From: JAWKOK01 sp963765875
Lineage (GTDB): Bacteria > Chloroflexota > Anaerolineae > Caldilineales > Caldilineaceae
NCBI GenBank assembly: GCA_963765875.1
Contig: CAVXYK010000015.1
Coordinates: 124,001-188,000, forward strand
DNA: 64,000 nucleotides
Direction: 5' to 3'
Shown here: positions 61,181 through 64,000 of the stretch, one piece after another
Numbering within the stretch: position 1 is the first letter of the stretch
How the letters are laid out: each line of letters begins with the position of its first letter
Made by a program: the position numbers and the translations under genes
Notes under the pieces: generated by a model
The model's input: only the letters and a program-made list of their open reading frames with translations
Databases searched by the model: none
What the model was told of the DNA's origin: nothing

Positions 61181-62080
61181 ATGTCTCCAATCCAGATATC
61201 TCAAATCCAACGCATCGGGATTCTACACCATCCTAGAAAACCAGCTTCGATGTCGCTGGCGAAGGAAATCGGCGAATATCTAAGCCGTTCAGGCGTTCGC
61301 CAGATCTGGCATGAATCAGCATGGCAGGAAGAGGCAGTACTCGGCCACCTGGATCGCGTCGATCTGCTGATCACGCTGGGCGGGGATGGCACACTGTTGC
61401 GCGCTGCACGCATGGGCGCCCGCTACAAGACGCCCATGTTGGGCGTCAAGATGGGTCGGCTCGGTTTCTTGGCCGAGATCATGCCGGATGCCTGGGTCGA
61501 ACCGCTGCAGCGTGTTTTGCAGGGCGACTACTGGCTGGAAGAGCGGCTGATGGTTAATGCACGTGTGGAGCGGCCTACCGGCGTCGATGGTCAGCGAGAG
61601 ATGCTCTGCCAGTACGATGCCTTGAATGACGTCGTGTTGAGCCGTGGCGAGATGGCGCGTGTGGTGCGAATCAGCGCGGAACTGGATGGAGGCTACCTGA
61701 CGACCTATACGTGTGATGGTTTGATTGTGTCGACTGCCACCGGGAGCACGGGATATGCGCTAGCCGTAGGAGGCCCAATTCTGCCGCCGGAATTGCGCAA
61801 CATCTTGGTCATCCCAATTGCGCCGCACCTCAGTATGGACCGGGCGATTGTGCTCTCCGAAGGGTCGGAAGTGCGACTGGAGGCGTTTGCTGACTATCAC
61901 CCGATGCTAACGGTCGATGGTCAGGTGGTTGTCGAGTTGCTGGAAGGCGATCAAGTTGTGGTCGTCGGCAGCCCGCACAAGGCCCGCTTTGTTCGATTTG
62001 ATGACCATAGCTACTTTCATCAATCCTTAATGGATAAACTGCGTTGGACCGACGGCAGGAAGAGAGAAAATGACAACTGA
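61181..62080 (+). CDS. nadK: NAD kinase
   Basis: The 299-residue protein contains the GGDGT motif (67-71), TxGSTGYA (STATGSTGYALAVGG), and an LNDVVLSRG segment that corresponds to the usual NE/D motif. It phosphorylates NAD to NADP with ATP or polyphosphate. The GINxG loop reads GVKMGRLGF, with Lys in place of Asn. The ATG at 61181 is used; one at 61250 would cut conserved sequence. Its stop overlaps the next gene by 11 bp, which suggests coupling. Confidence 0.93.
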   Translation: MSPIQISQIQRIGILHHPRKPASMSLAKEIGEYLSRSGVRQIWHESAWQEEAVLGHLDRVDLLITLGGDGTLLRAARMGARYKTPMLGVKMGRLGFLAEIMPDAWVEPLQRVLQGDYWLEERLMVNARVERPTGVDGQREMLCQYDALNDVVLSRGEMARVVRISAELDGGYLTTYTCDGLIVSTATGSTGYALAVGGPILPPELRNILVIPIAPHLSMDRAIVLSEGSEVRLEAFADYHPMLTVDGQVVVELLEGDQVVVVGSPHKARFVRFDDHSYFHQSLMDKLRWTDGRKRENDN

Positions 62081-62621
62081 AGCGATAAGAGACGAGGCCC
62101 CGGCTGAAGAGGTTCTCCACTGCAAGAACCATCCCGGCCGGGAGACGCTGTTGCGGTGCAACAAATGCGGTGACCCAATATGCTTGGACTGCGCGGTGCT
62201 CACCGATGTCGGGTACCGTTGCAAGGAATGCATTCGCAGCGTTCAGAATAACTACTTCAATGCGCTGACCAAGGATAATCCGATTGCGTTTATCGTCGGC
62301 TTCTTGGTCACGGTAGTGGCAACGCCGATCATTGGCTTCTTGTTCATGTTGCCCATCTTTCGCAGCATCTTCATCGGCTCAATCATCGCATTCATGATCG
62401 GCTCCAGCGCCGGCGGCATTCTCGCCCAGATCATTCGCAAGTCAGTGGGAAAACGGCGCGGACGCAAGCTGCGCTATTTTGCCATGGCCGGCATTGTACT
62501 GGGTGTCCTCATCGGCAGCTTCATCGCCTGGGGCGTGATAGGGTACAACCCGCTTTCCATCCCCATGCTCGTCTTCACCGTCCTGGCGCTCGGGGCGGCG
62601 CATCAGTTGCTGCGCACCTAG
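62070..62621 (+). CDS. B-box-like zinc-finger membrane protein
   Basis: The 183-residue protein begins with a B-box-type zinc finger: CKNHPGRETLLRCNKCGDPICLDC, then the second pair in YRCKECIRS. Four hydrophobic helices follow (FIVGFLVTVVATPIIGFLF, FIGSIIAFMIGSSAGGIL, YFAMAGIVLGVLIGSFIAWG, PMLVFTVLALGAAHQLL), giving a membrane anchor with a cytosolic N-terminal finger. The layout is frequent in Chloroflexota and Cyanobacteria; the function is unknown. It overlaps nadK by 11 bp. Confidence 0.75.
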   Translation: MTTEAIRDEAPAEEVLHCKNHPGRETLLRCNKCGDPICLDCAVLTDVGYRCKECIRSVQNNYFNALTKDNPIAFIVGFLVTVVATPIIGFLFMLPIFRSIFIGSIIAFMIGSSAGGILAQIIRKSVGKRRGRKLRYFAMAGIVLGVLIGSFIAWGVIGYNPLSIPMLVFTVLALGAAHQLLRT

Positions 62622-62927
62622 ATATCAGCAACTGATGGTTCCATTTCCACTATGGGAATCGGCTCGGATCTTGTTTCGATACGGCCAACCGGTCGGGGTC
62701 CTGACACGACTGATTTTCGCGCGAACGTTTGCCTTCGACTTTCTGCTATGCTATTATGCCTTTCATAAAGTTTCTGACTGTTAAGGCTGTTCCGGCGTGG
62801 AACTAGGCAGCGGAACCATAGCCCATTGCATCGGGTATTTTGCACAAGGTTATGGTCCGTAGTCGAAGCAGGTTTGAAGTCGATCCCATCACATCAATTA
62901 TCCTGACCATTGCAGGGAGATATCGAC
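62622..62927. other. Intergenic, promoter region of LysM gene
   Basis: No gene. It contains a reasonable promoter at 62729-62757 and a 5' untranslated region of about 170 nt. Confidence 0.45.
62729..62757 (+). promoter_or_regulatory. Probable sigma-70-type promoter for LysM lipoprotein
   Basis: TTGCCT (62729-62734), 17-bp spacer, TATTAT (62752-62757) preceded by an extended TGC. It points toward the LysM gene, about 170 bp away. Confidence 0.45.
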
Positions 62928-63901
62928 GTGGGTATTCGCGCCTCCTGGCTTATCACAATCCTATTGTTGGCGGCGCTGCTCGCCGGCTGCACCCGCGACC
63001 GGCCCACACCGGAGCCCGCCGGCACGGTTGAACTCCTGCCTCAGCCCGTTACCGCTGAGCCGGAAGCCGGCACGGTGGAGCCCGAAGAGGAGGCAGTGGT
63101 GGAACCTGAGGTCGTCCAGTTAACGTCGGAATGCCGAGGAGGAGGATGGGACGCCTGCGCCGGATCGAAGAGGGCACGCCCGATGTGTTCCAATACATCG
63201 TTGAACCAGGTGATACGTTGTCTTCAATCTCGTTGGATTTTGGTGCTGAACTCGACGTCATTCGAGAACGCAACAATCTCTTCAGCGATGAGATTCAGGT
63301 CGGCATGCCGCTGCTGATTCCCTATGTAGAGGGCGTCTATATACCTGGTATGCCGACGCCGACGCCTGGCCCTGTTTATTACACGGTAAAGGCGGGCGAT
63401 ACACTCGGCTCTATCGGATTGCAGTTCGGCGTTGAGCCGCTTGCGATTGTAGAGGCCAGCAATCTAATTGACCTAGACTCGCTAACCATTGGCGACCAAC
63501 TGGTCATACCAGGCTATCAACCGGATTTGCCCGACGGAGAGTCGCCAGAAAACGGCGGGGATACTGGTGTTTCCGGCCCAGTATCTATCCATGTTGTGCA
63601 AGTGGGTGAGTCGCTCTACGGCATCGCCGAGATCTACGGGGTTGACCCCAATGCGATCGCCGAAGTGAACAATGTCAGCAACTGGAATGTGTTGCGTGTA
63701 GGGCAAGAACTCACGATACCCGGCATCAGCGACCAGGAATTCTATGCACTGCGTGGTCAAACCCACGTTGTTCAATCGGGAGAGAGCCTCTCGGAAATCG
63801 CTGTGCAGTACAATAAGACTGTCAGCGAGTTGATTGAAGTGAATGGGCTTACAGATCCCAATGCCATCACGGTGGGACTAGAGCTGATCATTCCTGAATA
63901 G
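62928..63901 (+). CDS. LysM-domain lipoprotein, probably two frameshifts
   Basis: A GTG at 62928 with AGGGAG upstream starts a lipoprotein signal (GIRASWLITILLLAALLAGC; lipobox LAGC, Cys at about 21). Two frame changes follow near 63130 and 63166. Reading through them restores one protein of 323 residues. The three LysM domains are in the last frame: YIVEPGDTLSSISLDFG, YTVKAGDTLGSIGLQFG and HVVQVGESLYGIAEIYG; a fourth is HVVQSGESLSEIAVQYN. The linkers are Pro-rich. The wall-binding tail without its signal would have no plausible location, which supports a sequence error. A strong terminator follows. Confidence 0.75.
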
Positions 63902-63948
63902 CCTTTGCGTCGGCTGATGCCAGTTGCAGATATGATTCGATAATATCG

Positions 63949-63981
63949 ATGCCCGCCAGCAATCTGGCGGGCATTTTCTTT
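63949..63981 (+). terminator. Rho-independent terminator
   Basis: ATGCCCGCCAG, loop CAAT, CTGGCGGGCAT, then TTTCTTTG. A clear intrinsic terminator 48 bp after the LysM gene. Confidence 0.88.
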
Positions 63982-64000
63982 GTGGGCTCAAGAGGATTTT

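Noticed and set aside
61053..61283. 76-codon frame upstream of nadK
   Set aside because: It overlaps the conserved nadK start in another frame and has no recognisable feature.

Overview
The window looks like chromosomal DNA of a Chloroflexota bacterium, most likely from the Anaerolineae/Caldilineae side of the phylum. This is an inference from gene content: isopentenyl phosphate kinase, a fused ATP sulfurylase/APS kinase, LysM proteins with Pro/Thr-rich linkers, a DUF5667-like partner of an ECF sigma factor, CehA/McbA-type PHP hydrolases, and many hairpin-forming intergenic repeats. There is no rRNA, CRISPR array, prophage, transposase or recognisable replication origin. One tRNA (Val, anticodon UAC) is present.

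Layout. 0.3-6.5 kb (minus strand): PHP hydrolase, UroD-family protein, ABC exporter, membrane-anchored alpha/beta hydrolase. 6.5-7.9 kb: decayed DNA with remnants of an MBL-fold hydrolase and a TPR protein. 7.9-10.9 kb (plus): glycine-zipper DUF1269-like protein, CHAD protein and ParA-type ATPase, the last two overlapping by 4 nt. 11.2-16 kb: SulP sulfate permease and two MFS transporters. 16.2-20.8 kb (minus): large PHP protein and bifunctional Sat-CysC. 21-30 kb (plus): ECF sigma factor with its membrane partner, proA, class IV aminotransferase, methyltransferase, M20 peptidase, HAD phosphatase, Nudix hydrolase. 30-33 kb (minus): class III aminotransferase and a secreted protein. 33-45 kb (plus): an endonuclease Q-UvrD helicase fusion, methyltransferase, phosphohexomutase, pyrG, yebC, ruvC, ABC exporter. 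45-60.8 kb (minus): UbiA prenyltransferase, a TPR/FecR-like/GT39 operon, AEC transporter, a zinc-ribbon LysM/HEAT/acidic-protein operon, M50 protease, isopentenyl phosphate kinase, selA, tRNA-Val, universal stress protein. 61-64 kb (plus): nadK, a B-box-like membrane protein, and a LysM lipoprotein closed by a strong terminator.

Themes. SulP and Sat-CysC together would import and activate sulfate. EndoQ-UvrD, ruvC and the Nudix protein are repair or sanitation functions. IPK points to an alternative mevalonate route, and UbiA uses a prenyl diphosphate product. The CHAD-ParA pair suggests a system that positions polyphosphate or another cargo. Four otherwise complete proteins (UvrD fusion, M20 peptidase, Nudix, LysM lipoprotein) are interrupted by single-base frameshifts; either the consensus carries indel errors or these genes are recently broken.

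Most intergenic spaces hold inverted repeats. The most striking family has arms built from 6-bp words (CACGAA, CACAGA or CGCAGA) repeated every 10 bp, and several copies share an outer module close to GACTCYMCTGCAAAAAG.
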